Below are positions 56,445 to 64,000 of a DNA stretch of 64,000 nucleotides, piece after piece. Both the position numbers and the translations under genes were made by a program. This stretch comes from Octadecabacter arcticus 238 (GTDB taxonomy: Bacteria > Pseudomonadota > Alphaproteobacteria > Rhodobacterales > Rhodobacteraceae), in contig NC_020908.1 in assembly GCF_000155735.2 (NCBI RefSeq), positions 2,237,001 through 2,301,000 on the forward strand. The letters run 5' to 3'. Under the pieces are notes generated by a model, which was not told the origin of the DNA, made no database searches, and saw only the letters and a list, made by a program, of their open reading frames with translations. Within the stretch, counting starts at the first letter, position 1; each line of letters opens with the position of its first letter.

Positions 56445-57607
56445 CCAGTGGCCATAATATCTGACTCATTTTTTTGGTTTTAATTTTTGGCAAACTCTGA
56501 ATCAATGACCTCCATAGATTGGGAGGTGCTCATGGGTGGAGCCATAAAAATTACGCGCACGGATATGTCTGCGAAAGATTTGCGCCGTGCGGCAAAGCGA
56601 ACCAAGGATGGGCGGGTTGTACGGCGACTACTGGCCATAGCGCTGGTGCTTGATGGGGTGGATCGTGAAACGGCTGCCCGCAGCAGTGGTATGGATCGAC
56701 AAACACTTCGGGATTGGGCGCATCGCTTTAACGCAGAAGGCATTGAGGGGTTATCGGATCGGAATGGCAAGGGGGCAAAACCACGGTTGTCGCCCAGGCA
56801 ACAGGCGCAATTTGTGGCGTGGGTGGAGGCCGGGCCCGACCCAGTAAAAGATGGCGTAGTACGATGGCGTTGTGTCGACTTGCAGGCTCGTGTTGAAGAG
56901 GAGTTCGACGTGAAACTGCATGTGCGTACGATTGGGAAATATCTAACCAAGCATGGCTTTCGCCGCCTGTCTGTGCGTCCAGAGCATCCGAAAACTGATC
57001 GCGAAGCGCAGCAGGCTTTTAAAAAAACTTTGCGAGCCTCGTAAACGATACTCTGCCAGAACATGCAAAGGGGAAGCCTCTTGAAGTATGGTTCCAAGAT
57101 GAAGCCCGCGTTGGACAACAGGGGACACTCACCCGTAAATGGGCCAAGCGTGGAACTCGCCCGCGCGCACCCCGTGATATACGCTTCAAATGGAGTTATA
57201 TCTTTGGTGCCGCTTGTCCCGCACGTGGTACCGCCGCAGGTCTCGTCCTGCCCTACGTCAACGCCGAGGCTATGGGGCTGCATCTTGATGAGATCGCAAA
57301 AGCTGTCGCACCCGGCTCACATGCCTTGCTGATTGTTGATGGGGCGGGGTGGCATGGCGCAAAATGTTTGCAGGTGCCAGATAAAATTACGCTCGTTAAG
57401 CTGCCACCGTATTCACCCGAACTGAACCCCATGGAAAACGTCTGGGCTTATCTGCGAGCTAATAAACTCGCAATCACAGTTTTCGACACCTATGACGAAA
57501 TACTCGACAAATGTGCACAAGCTTGGAACTTCTTTGCGAACGACCCAGAGCGAATAAGTTCAATCACAGATCGAGAATGGGCAAGGGTCACTTAATTCGG
57601 CCATTGG
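56445..57607 (+). mobile_element. IS630-type insertion sequence B, copy 2 (1163 bp)
   Basis: The same element as 27366-28528, inverted, with ends CCAGTGGCC and GGCCATTGG. It is flanked by TA at 56443-56444 and 57608-57609. The length is identical and only scattered substitutions separate the copies. It lies between the divergent transglycosylase and ssb genes, about 100 bases upstream of ssb, so it occupies their shared promoter region. Confidence 0.9.
56532..57595 (+). CDS. IS630-type transposase in two frames (copy 2)
   Basis: Organised as copy 1. The first frame starts at ATG 56532 after GGGAGG and stops at 57044. The A7 tract at 57021-57027 allows a -1 shift that joins FKK to NFASLVNDTLPEHAKGK and the catalytic half (WFQDEARVG, LIVDGAGWHG, ELNPMENVWA), ending at 57595. 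It differs from copy 1 by a few residues (for example LLAIAL against LLVIAL). Retention of the same frame arrangement in both copies supports programmed frameshifting or transcript slippage rather than damage. Confidence 0.85.
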
Positions 57608-57712
57608 TATTAGCCTAAACCAAGCTGCAATTCCATACATTATGGGGTTATTTACCAGTTTCAGGTGAGGTAACAATCTACAACGCAAATCAGATTCTAT
57701 AGGAGGCTCACC

Positions 57713-58273
57713 ATGGCCGGCTCGCTTAACAAAGTCATGATTATCGGCAATCTGGGTCGTGACCCGGAAGTGCGCAGCTTTCAGAACGGCGGCAAGGTGT
57801 GCAACCTGCGCATCGCCACGTCTGAGACTTGGAAAGACAAAAACACCGGTGAGCGGCGCGAGAAGACCGAATGGCATTCCGTTGCGATCTTTCAAGAAGG
57901 GTTGGTGCGCGTGGCGGAACAATACCTCAAGAAGGGCTCAACCGTTTATATTGAGGGGAAATTGCAGACCCGCAAATGGCAGGACCAATCCGGCGCTGAC
58001 AAATATTCGACCGAGATCGTGTTGCAGGGCTATGACGGCGTCATGACGATGATTGGCGGTCGCAATGATGGTGGCTCCGGTGGCGGCGGCGGTGGATATT
58101 CCGGCGGCGATCAGGGCGGCGGTTACGGCGGTGGCGACCAAGGCGGTAATAGTGGTGGTTACGGTGGCGGCGATCAGGGCGGTAATAGTGGTGGTTACGG
58201 TGGTGGCGATCAGGGCGGTAGCCAAGGTGGCGGCGGTGGCAGCAGCGACATGGATGATGAAATCCCGTTCTAA
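57713..58273 (+). CDS. ssb: Single-stranded DNA-binding protein
   Basis: A 186-residue SSB. The OB fold (residues 1-112) has [29 protein letters not shown] and [15 protein letters not shown] glycine-rich linker of tandem repeats follows, then the acidic protein-interaction tip [13 protein letters not shown] precedes the ATG. It coats single-stranded DNA and recruits repair enzymes, including RecG encoded elsewhere in the window. IS630-B copy 2 lies about 100 bases upstream; the remaining leader should still hold a promoter. Confidence 0.97.
   Translation: MAGSLNKVMIIGNLGRDPEVRSFQNGGKVCNLRIATSETWKDKNTGERREKTEWHSVAIFQEGLVRVAEQYLKKGSTVYIEGKLQTRKWQDQSGADKYSTEIVLQGYDGVMTMIGGRNDGGSGGGGGGYSGGDQGGGYGGGDQGGNSGGYGGGDQGGNSGGYGGGDQGGSQGGGGGSSDMDDEIPF
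58118..58222 (+). repeat. 36-bp tandem repeats in the ssb linker
   Basis: Three units start at 58118, 58154 and 58190 and encode [12 protein letters not shown] (the last diverges after GGDQGG). The DNA is nearly identical between units 2 and 3. Repeat number may vary between strains and change only linker length. Confidence 0.85.
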
Positions 58274-58300
58274 AGACCCCCAACGACACAAATATATTTG

Positions 58301-58332
58301 AAACCCGCGTCGCCCTTGGCTGTCGCGGGTTT
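58301..58332 (+). terminator. Intrinsic terminator after ssb
   Basis: AAACCCGCG and CGCGGGTTT form a 9-bp stem with a 14-base loop, followed by CTTCGTTT. It lies 28 bases after the ssb stop and before the convergent aroB. Confidence 0.7.
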
Positions 58333-58367
58333 CTTCGTTTGCGGTTTCTAGTTTAGCGGCGCGTGGT

Positions 58368-59507
58368 TTAGCGGGTAGCCAAAGCGTCGCGCAGCACCGA
58401 CAGCACAGTATCGGCGGGGACGTCTGCTGTCATGAACGCGTCGCCGATTCCACGGGCCAGAATGAACCGCAGCTGACCATCGACAACTTTTTTATCCTGC
58501 CCCATCAACGCCAACAGCGCGTCGGCATCCGGCAGGGCGCCATTGATGTCGGCCAGATCAGTCTTCATGCCCATATCTTTGAGGTGGGCACGCACGCGGC
58601 TGGGGTCTTCTTGACTGCACAGACCCATCCGCGCTGACACTTCAAACGCAAGGGCGCAGCCAATCGCCACGCCTTCGCCGTGCAAAAGCCGATCACCATA
58701 TCCTGTCGCGGCCTCAAGCGCGTGACAGAATGTGTGGCCGAGGTTGAGAAGCGCGCGGTCGCCCTGTTCGGTTTCATCGCGTTCCACGATACGGGCTTTC
58801 ATTTCAACGGATCGCTTGACCGCCCTGACCCGCGCCGCAACAATCTTATCCGCGGATAAGGTGTTCGTTAACAAAGGCTTAAGGTTTTTACCCTCAATTT
58901 CAAGCCATTCAAAAAACGCGACGTCCCCCAACAGGCCATATTTTACGACTTCGCCGTAGCCCGACAAAAAGTCCCGCGTCGTGAGCGTGTCGAGCAAGGA
59001 CGTGTCGGCCAGAACCAACGTCGGCTGATGAAATGCGCCGATCAGGTTTTTTCCGTTTGGCGAATTGATCCCAGTTTTGCCGCCCACAGAGCTATCGACC
59101 TGTGCGAGCAGCGACGTCGGTATCTGCACGAACCGCACGCCGCGCCGCACTGTGGCGGCCGCAAAGCCCACCAAATCGCCAATCACCCCGCCCCCAAAGG
59201 CCACCACGACATCGCCGCGTTCTACCTTTTGGGACAGGAGCCATTCAACAGTTTGTTTAAGAAACGGCCAGCTTTTGGTACCTTCGCCCGCAGGCAGCAC
59301 GAGAGCGTCACAGGCAATTCCTGAAGCAGCAAGCCCAGACTTCAGCGCGTCAAGATGCAGGGCCGCGACGTTTTCTTCGGTCACGATCACCACGCGTGGG
59401 CGTTTCAGGAATGGCATTATCCGTTCGCCGGCCTGCGCCAGCAATCGCGGCCCGATCACCACGTCATAGGCACGACCGGGGAGATCAACATGGATGGTTT
59501 CAATCAT
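58368..59507 (-). CDS. aroB: 3-dehydroquinate synthase
   Basis: A 379-residue NAD- and metal-dependent enzyme, second step of the shikimate pathway. Motifs are VVAFGGGVIGDLVGFAAATVRRGVRFVQIPTS-type sequence around residue 105, DSSVGGKTGIN, the NLIGAFHQP loop, and the zinc ligands in RALLNLGHTFCHALE and LHGEGVAIG. It overlaps aroK by four bases, so the two shikimate genes are coupled. Confidence 0.96.
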   Translation of the reverse strand: MIETIHVDLPGRAYDVVIGPRLLAQAGERIMPFLKRPRVVIVTEENVAALHLDALKSGLAASGIACDALVLPAGEGTKSWPFLKQTVEWLLSQKVERGDVVVAFGGGVIGDLVGFAAATVRRGVRFVQIPTSLLAQVDSSVGGKTGINSPNGKNLIGAFHQPTLVLADTSLLDTLTTRDFLSGYGEVVKYGLLGDVAFFEWLEIEGKNLKPLLTNTLSADKIVAARVRAVKRSVEMKARIVERDETEQGDRALLNLGHTFCHALEAATGYGDRLLHGEGVAIGCALAFEVSARMGLCSQEDPSRVRAHLKDMGMKTDLADINGALPDADALLALMGQDKKVVDGQLRFILARGIGDAFMTADVPADTVLSVLRDALATR

Positions 59508-60085
59508 GTCACAGGCTCCAGCACGTCCGCACGGGTGGCCAGCACGCGCAGCACCTCGACAGTCATCTCATCAATGGAAAATTCAGGCTTCGCTTCGACG
59601 CGTAGATCGGCCATTTGATAAATCGGCGCGCGATCTTTGAAAATTTCGCCTAGGGTTTTGCGTGGATCAGGCGTGCGTAAAAGCGGACGCGTGTCCTTGT
59701 GTTGAACCCTCTCCCAGAGAAGATCAAGATCGGCGTCCAACCACACCGCTACGCCGTGCTTGGAAATTGCAGCACGGTTGCGCTCTGCCAGATAGGCGCC
59801 GCCACCTGTAGACAACACACAAGGGTCCGATTGCAGCAAACGCGCGATAACTTCAGCCTCGCGGTTGCGAAAAAATGGTTCTCCCGAGCGGGCGAAAATC
59901 TCTGCGATGGTGGCATTGGCGGCGGCTTCGATTTCAGCATCAGAATCGACGTAAGGCACACCCAATTTCATCGCCATGGCCCGACCGATGGCAGTTTTGC
60001 CCGATCCCATCATGCCCACAAGGACCACAGTGGCGCGCAAATGATACGCTGGCTGGGTTGTTTGAGCGTTCTCAAGGTTGTCCAT
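59504..60085 (-). CDS. aroK: Shikimate kinase
   Basis: A 193-residue P-loop kinase phosphorylating shikimate. It has Walker A GMMGSGKTAIGRAM near residue 25, the substrate motif YVDSDAEIEAAAN, FFRNREAEVI and the STGGGAYL loop. The ATG at 60085 (MDNLENAQ) is chosen with GGGACG upstream; an in-frame ATG ten codons earlier is possible. First gene of the aroK-aroB pair. Confidence 0.94.
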   Translation of the reverse strand: MDNLENAQTTQPAYHLRATVVLVGMMGSGKTAIGRAMAMKLGVPYVDSDAEIEAAANATIAEIFARSGEPFFRNREAEVIARLLQSDPCVLSTGGGAYLAERNRAAISKHGVAVWLDADLDLLWERVQHKDTRPLLRTPDPRKTLGEIFKDRAPIYQMADLRVEAKPEFSIDEMTVEVLRVLATRADVLEPVT

Positions 60086-60305
60086 CGTGGCATTCGTCCC
60101 TATTTTTGCCCGCATTCTCAGCCACTTAATGGCTCGACCCTGGCCCAAATAGAGACCAAAATCGGCAGCCCCCCGCCGGTCTAAAAATATTTACGACGTG
60201 ATGGCGTGATCTTGCAGTGAAGGACATATATAACGAAAGGCAAAGCAGCAACTGAAGCTGTGTATTTCGGCCAGAAATATGGCCGAGGAAAAAGGGGCGA
60301 ATTCC

Positions 60306-60458
60306 ATGTGGCGATTGATCAAATTCTTGTTTGTGCTCGTGGTTTTGGCGGCAATTGCTTTTGTGGGCTATGCTTATTTGGGTCCGATTTTCATGCCCAA
60401 TGATTTTGCAGCCCCCGTGCAAGAGATTGTCGTCCCTGTGACGTTGGGCGGAGATTGA
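60306..60458 (+). CDS. Small single-span membrane protein (50 aa)
   Basis: A 50-residue protein starting at 60306 after AGGAAAAAGGGG. One membrane span (MWRLIKFLFVLVVLAAIAFVGYAYL) is followed by a short periplasmic-side tail (FMPNDFAAPVQEIVVPVTLGGD). Its TGA overlaps the ATG of the next gene (TGATG). No named family comes to mind. Coupling to the exported protein downstream and xerD, together with a good ribosome binding site, makes it a convincing gene. Confidence 0.78.
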   Translation: MWRLIKFLFVLVVLAAIAFVGYAYLGPIFMPNDFAAPVQEIVVPVTLGGD

Positions 60459-62029
60459 TGGTTTTACGCGTGACCATGGTTGGTGTGTTTTTGTCGTGTG
60501 CTGTCCCAGTTTGGGCCCAATCCAAGCAAGATGCCCCCCAAGAAGCCCCCCTGTCGGCCATTGACTGGCTGTCCGAAAGTGTCAAGCAGCCCGACGTCTT
60601 GGCAGCCGCCCCTGTTCTTGGCACCCAAGCGACCCGCACGCCCGATGCCAATGAAGCCCCCGTGGCCAATTCCGCGATCACGCCGGATGTGTCCGTCCAA
60701 GCATTGAGCGGTGCGGCACCACGTGTGCTGGGTTTATTGCCTCCATCCTCGACGGGTCTGCCGGCTGATTTATGGGATGGCAGCGATGCTGCGACCTTGA
60801 TTGCGCTGTTGCGGGCGGAACAGATCGACACGCTGCCTGCGGTGCAGGATTTGTTGATCACGCTGGCCATCACCCAAGCCAATCCACCGCGTGAAGCCGC
60901 AACATCGAATGGGTTTTTCTTGGCCCGTGTGGACAAACTGCTCGATTTTGGGGCGTTGGAGCCCGCGCAGGCGATGCTTGAGGCGGCAACACCGGACACA
61001 CCGGAATTGTTTCGTCGCTGGTTTGATGTGTCCTTGTTAACCGGCACCGAAGATGCTGCGTGTCGTGCGTTGAGCACGAAGCCCGATGTGGCCCCGACCG
61101 CGTCGGCGCGTATTTTTTGTCTGGCGCGCTCTGGCGATTGGTCTGCGGCCGCATTGACGTTGAACACCGGACTGGCCCTTGAGGATATTGACGCCGACTC
61201 CGGCGCTTTACTGGCGCGGTTTCTTGATCCGGATTTGTATGAAGGCGAGCGGGCGCTGCGGCAGCCTGCGCGTGCCACACCGCTGACGTTCCGGATGTTT
61301 GAAGCGATTGGATCGCCGCTCACGACGGCTGGTTTGCCGCGCGCTTTTGCCCATGCAGATCTGCGCGCCAACGTCGGCTGGAAGGCCCAGCTTGAGGCGG
61401 CGGAACGCCTGTCACGGGCAGGCGCGATTTCGGACAATGCGCTTCTCGGTCTTTATACGGCGCGGGTTCCGGCGGCATCGGGTGGTGTTTGGGAGCGTGC
61501 AAAGGCGGTGAACGCGCTCAACACCGCGTTGGCGGGAAATGATCCTGAAATCACGTCGCGTGCGGTATCGGACCTTTGGACCGAGGCGCGCCCTGTCGGC
61601 GTGGCCGTGCCTCTTGCGCGGGTGTTTGCGCGCCAGTTGATTGACGCGGACCTGGGCCGCGCGCCGGCAGTTGCGTTCACGTTACTGCTGTTGTCGGATC
61701 AATACGAACAAGCCGCGCTGAACGAAGACTTCGCGGCGACCGATCCGTTCCTTGCTGCCGTTGCGCGTGGTGATCCATCCGGCGCGTCGCCCGTCCGTGC
61801 AAGTTACCCGCTGATACAAGACGCCTTTGCCGCCGATCCCGACGCAGCACTGGTGGCGATGGCCAGCCAAGGCCGAACCGGAGAGGCGATCTTGCGCGCC
61901 CTTGCGACATTGCAGCAGGGCATCGACGGTGACCAAATTGCGTTCAAGGAAGGCTTCGCGACCCTGCGTGCCTTAGGACTTGAAGACGTGGCGCGGCGTG
62001 TGGCACTGCAATATCTGTTGTTGCCATGA
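60458..62029 (+). CDS. Exported protein of unknown function upstream of xerD
   Basis: A 523-residue protein with a Sec signal peptide (MVLRVTMVGVFLSCAVPVWA/QS). It has a low-complexity proline- and alanine-rich start to the mature part, then alternating helical segments (for example GALEPAQAMLEAATPDTPELF). The pattern suggests a helical repeat (TPR-like) solenoid, but no repeat consensus is firm. It begins on the stop of the 50-residue membrane protein and its end overlaps the xerD start by four bases, so three genes are translated in series. The function is unknown to me. Confidence 0.8.
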   Translation: MVLRVTMVGVFLSCAVPVWAQSKQDAPQEAPLSAIDWLSESVKQPDVLAAAPVLGTQATRTPDANEAPVANSAITPDVSVQALSGAAPRVLGLLPPSSTGLPADLWDGSDAATLIALLRAEQIDTLPAVQDLLITLAITQANPPREAATSNGFFLARVDKLLDFGALEPAQAMLEAATPDTPELFRRWFDVSLLTGTEDAACRALSTKPDVAPTASARIFCLARSGDWSAAALTLNTGLALEDIDADSGALLARFLDPDLYEGERALRQPARATPLTFRMFEAIGSPLTTAGLPRAFAHADLRANVGWKAQLEAAERLSRAGAISDNALLGLYTARVPAASGGVWERAKAVNALNTALAGNDPEITSRAVSDLWTEARPVGVAVPLARVFARQLIDADLGRAPAVAFTLLLLSDQYEQAALNEDFAATDPFLAAVARGDPSGASPVRASYPLIQDAFAADPDAALVAMASQGRTGEAILRALATLQQGIDGDQIAFKEGFATLRALGLEDVARRVALQYLLLP

Positions 62030-62967
62030 CGGCTGCGGACCGCCCAAATGCCCATTGGATACAGGCGTTTCTAGAAGCACAAGCGGCGGAGCTTGACGCG
62101 GCCACCAACACACAGCTCGCCTATGCCCGCGACCTGATGGATTTTTCAGATTGGCTGGCGGACACCCATTTTGCCGCTGTCGCGCAAGACCATGTGGAAA
62201 AATATCTAATCTGGTGCGACGCGCAGGGTTTGGCCAAGGCGACCCGCGCGCGACGGCTGTCGGCGATCAAACAATTGTTTCGGTTTGCGTTTGAAGAAGG
62301 CTGGCGGGTCGACAATCCGGCGATCCAGATATCTGGCCCGGGTCGCGACAAACGTCTGCCAAAAACGCTCAGCCATAGTGAAGTCGACGCACTTCTTAAC
62401 GCGGCCCGCGATGCCAAAAAAGACCCGCTGCGCACGACCTGTTTGATGGAACTGTTGTATGCCACGGGCATGCGCGTCACAGAATTGGTGTCTCTGCCAG
62501 TGTCAGCAGCACGGGGCGATCCACGCATGTTGTTGGTGCGCGGCAAGGGCGACAAAGAACGCATGGTGCCGCTGTCGCCGCCCGCGCGCGCCGCCACGGC
62601 CGTCTGGCTGAAAACCCGCGACAAAGCAGAAGACGCCACTTTCAAAGATGGCACACCACGCTCAAAATTTCTGTTTCCGTCGCGCGGTAAACTTGGCCAT
62701 TTGACGCGGCAAAGCTTCTTTAACCTAATCAAAGATCTTGCCACAGCGGGTGGCGTGACACGCTCCAAAGTAACGCCGCACACGCTGCGCCACGCCTTTG
62801 CCACCCATCTGCTTGAGGGCGGCGCTGACCTGCGATCGATCCAGACGCTTTTGGGCCATGTGGACGTGGCCACGACCGAAATATACACCCATGTGCTGGA
62901 TGAGCGGCTGAAACAACTTGTGCTCGAACATCATCCACTTGCGCAAAATAGGGTGCAAGACGATTGA
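62026..62967 (+). CDS. xerD: Tyrosine recombinase XerD
   Basis: A 313-residue chromosome dimer resolvase. The N-terminal SAM-like core-binding domain (residues 8-95) contains TRARRLSAIKQLFRFAFEEGW. The catalytic domain carries the Arg in LYATGMRVTELVSL, HTLRHAFATHLLEGGAD, the GHVDVATTEIYTHV region with histidine and nucleophilic tyrosine, and a KGDKERMVPL strand. It acts with XerC at dif near the terminus. It is translationally coupled to the exported protein upstream, an arrangement not needed for its known role. Confidence 0.93.
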   Translation: MTAADRPNAHWIQAFLEAQAAELDAATNTQLAYARDLMDFSDWLADTHFAAVAQDHVEKYLIWCDAQGLAKATRARRLSAIKQLFRFAFEEGWRVDNPAIQISGPGRDKRLPKTLSHSEVDALLNAARDAKKDPLRTTCLMELLYATGMRVTELVSLPVSAARGDPRMLLVRGKGDKERMVPLSPPARAATAVWLKTRDKAEDATFKDGTPRSKFLFPSRGKLGHLTRQSFFNLIKDLATAGGVTRSKVTPHTLRHAFATHLLEGGADLRSIQTLLGHVDVATTEIYTHVLDERLKQLVLEHHPLAQNRVQDD

Positions 62968-63031
62968 GTGCCCCTTGAACGTGGCCCCCCGCCCCTACAT
63001 ACAAGCGGCAAATGACAAAGATTGATCCCCA

Positions 63032-64000
63032 TGCTTGATGCTGCTTTCTGGACCACCGTTGGTGCGATCCTGTTCCTTCTTGTGCTGTCCGGCTTCTTTT
63101 CGGGATCCGAAACGGCGCTCACGGCTGCATCACGCAGTAAACTGCGGGCCAACGCCGAAAAGGGCGACATGGGCGCGAAAAAGGCGTTTGAAGTGACCGA
63201 AGACCGCGAGCGGCTGATCGGATCGGTTCTGCTTGGCAATAATTTGGTTAATATCCTTGCAACATCGCTGGCGACGACGATGTTCCTGCGCCTGTTTGGC
63301 GAAAATGGCGTGGCGCTGGCAACGATTATCATGACGCTGCTGGTGTTGGTGTTCGCCGAAGTGCTGCCCAAAACCTACGCAATCACAAACCCCGAACGCG
63401 CCGCCAGCCTTGCAGCGCGCCCTATCGGAATTATTGTCACCGTCTTTGCGCCGATGGTTGCAGCGGTGCGCATGTTGGTGCGCGGCGTTCTCAGCTTGTT
63501 TGGGGTTCAGACCGACCCTGACACCAACATCCTCGCGGTGCGCGATGAAATCGCGGGTGCGTTGCAGTTAGGCCATTCCGAAGGTGTGGTGGAAAAAGAA
63601 GACCGCGACCGGATTTTGGGCGCGCTTGATTTGGCCGAACGCACGGTCGAAGAAATCATGCTACACCGCAAAGAGATTGAGATGATCGACGCCGCCCTGC
63701 CCGTCGCGGAAATCCTGCGCCTGTGTCTGGACAGCAATCACACCCGGCTGCCGCTGTATCGCGATGAGCCGGAAAATATCATCGGAACCCTGCACGCCAA
63801 AGACCTGCTGCGTGCGTTGCACAAAATGCTCGGCGACGGACGGATTGAACCGCGAGAAATGGATGACTTCGATATCCTGACAGTGTCGATGGCACCGTAT
63901 TTCATTCCTGAAACCACGACGTTGGATGATCAGATGCGCCAGTTTCTGGCGCGGCGCACCCATTTCGCGCTGGTGGTGGACGAATACGGCACCTTGCAGG
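63032..64000 (+). CDS. CorC/HlyC-type CNNM-CBS protein, cut by window end
   Basis: The first 323 residues of a membrane protein of the CNNM/DUF21 plus CBS family (often called hemolysin or magnesium/cobalt efflux). Three hydrophobic segments in residues 1-145 include GFFSGSETALTAASR and LLGNNLVNILATSLAT. A CBS pair begins near residue 205 (EEIMLHRKEIEMIDAALP) and the second near 290 (PETTTLDDQMRQFL). The C-terminal CorC_HlyC domain lies beyond 64000. Members affect magnesium export or acid tolerance; hemolytic activity is rarely real. Confidence 0.88.

Noticed and set aside
58118..58222. Possible CRISPR-like or minisatellite array
   Set aside because: The repeats are contiguous, in frame and encode the glycine-rich SSB linker; there are no spacers.

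Overview
The window looks like a piece of a Rhodobacterales (Roseobacter-group) alphaproteobacterial chromosome. The evidence is the CtrA/SciP pair with a TTAA-N7-TTAA box, the gene order pyrH-frr-uppS-cdsA-dxr-rseP-bamA-ompH-fabZ-lpxA-lpxI-lpxB, the fused dipeptide-type ABC ATPase, and the moderate GC content. The density of insertion sequences and broken genes recalls IS-rich genera such as Octadecabacter; that genus guess is inference only.

Layout. 1-2806 is the end of an integrated element whose cargo continues left of the window. It holds two small genes, a tyrosine integrase split by an IS481-type element, an array of TGCGTAA repeats, and tRNA-Leu(CAA) as the attachment gene. 2962-4360 is a ypfJ-type metalloprotease wrecked by an IS200-type element and frameshifts. 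4457-9080 has yqaA-dsbB, then a divergent Lrp regulator facing an arginase/CtlX/ornithine cyclodeaminase operon. 9278-20706 carries core genes: gyrA, trmFO, gluQ, hisI, an IscU-like gene, recG and ligA. 20844-22594 is a second IS200-type element with a decayed IS630-type element nested in it. It lies beside ctrA, which has a frameshift in a G8 tract, and sciP. 23870-27345 has mnmA, a gamma-butyrobetaine dioxygenase-like gene and a cupredoxin. 27366-30416 has an IS630-type element and an IS66-type element.

The right half is mostly core. 30476-32838 is a one-carbon/cobalamin methyl-transfer operon. 33042-35028 has ppx/gppA and an HpcH/HpaI aldolase. 35062-47159 is the long envelope operon for lipid A, outer-membrane biogenesis, isoprenoids and nucleotides. 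47254-49045 has miaA and an AraC regulator. 49279-55689 is a peptide-type ABC importer. 55827-58273 has a frameshifted lytic transglycosylase, a second copy of the IS630-type element, and ssb. 58368 to the end has aroB-aroK on one strand and, on the other, a small membrane protein, an exported protein, xerD and a CorC/HlyC-type protein cut by the window edge.

How it fits together. Five IS insertions have ends that can be read directly. Four have target duplications (GTGT, TA, TA, TA) or an 8-bp duplication (TTAAAACC for IS66), so insertion sites are known to the base. Several insertions have a plausible physiological effect: loss of the integrase, loss of YpfJ, and separation of the cupredoxin gene from an FNR-like box. 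I found no CRISPR array, restriction-modification system, recognisable anti-phage island or clearly new multi-gene system. The points most worth a second look are the ctrA frameshift with its intact CtrA box and sciP neighbour, the precisely split integrase with its repeat array, and several small conserved-looking membrane proteins that are easily missed.
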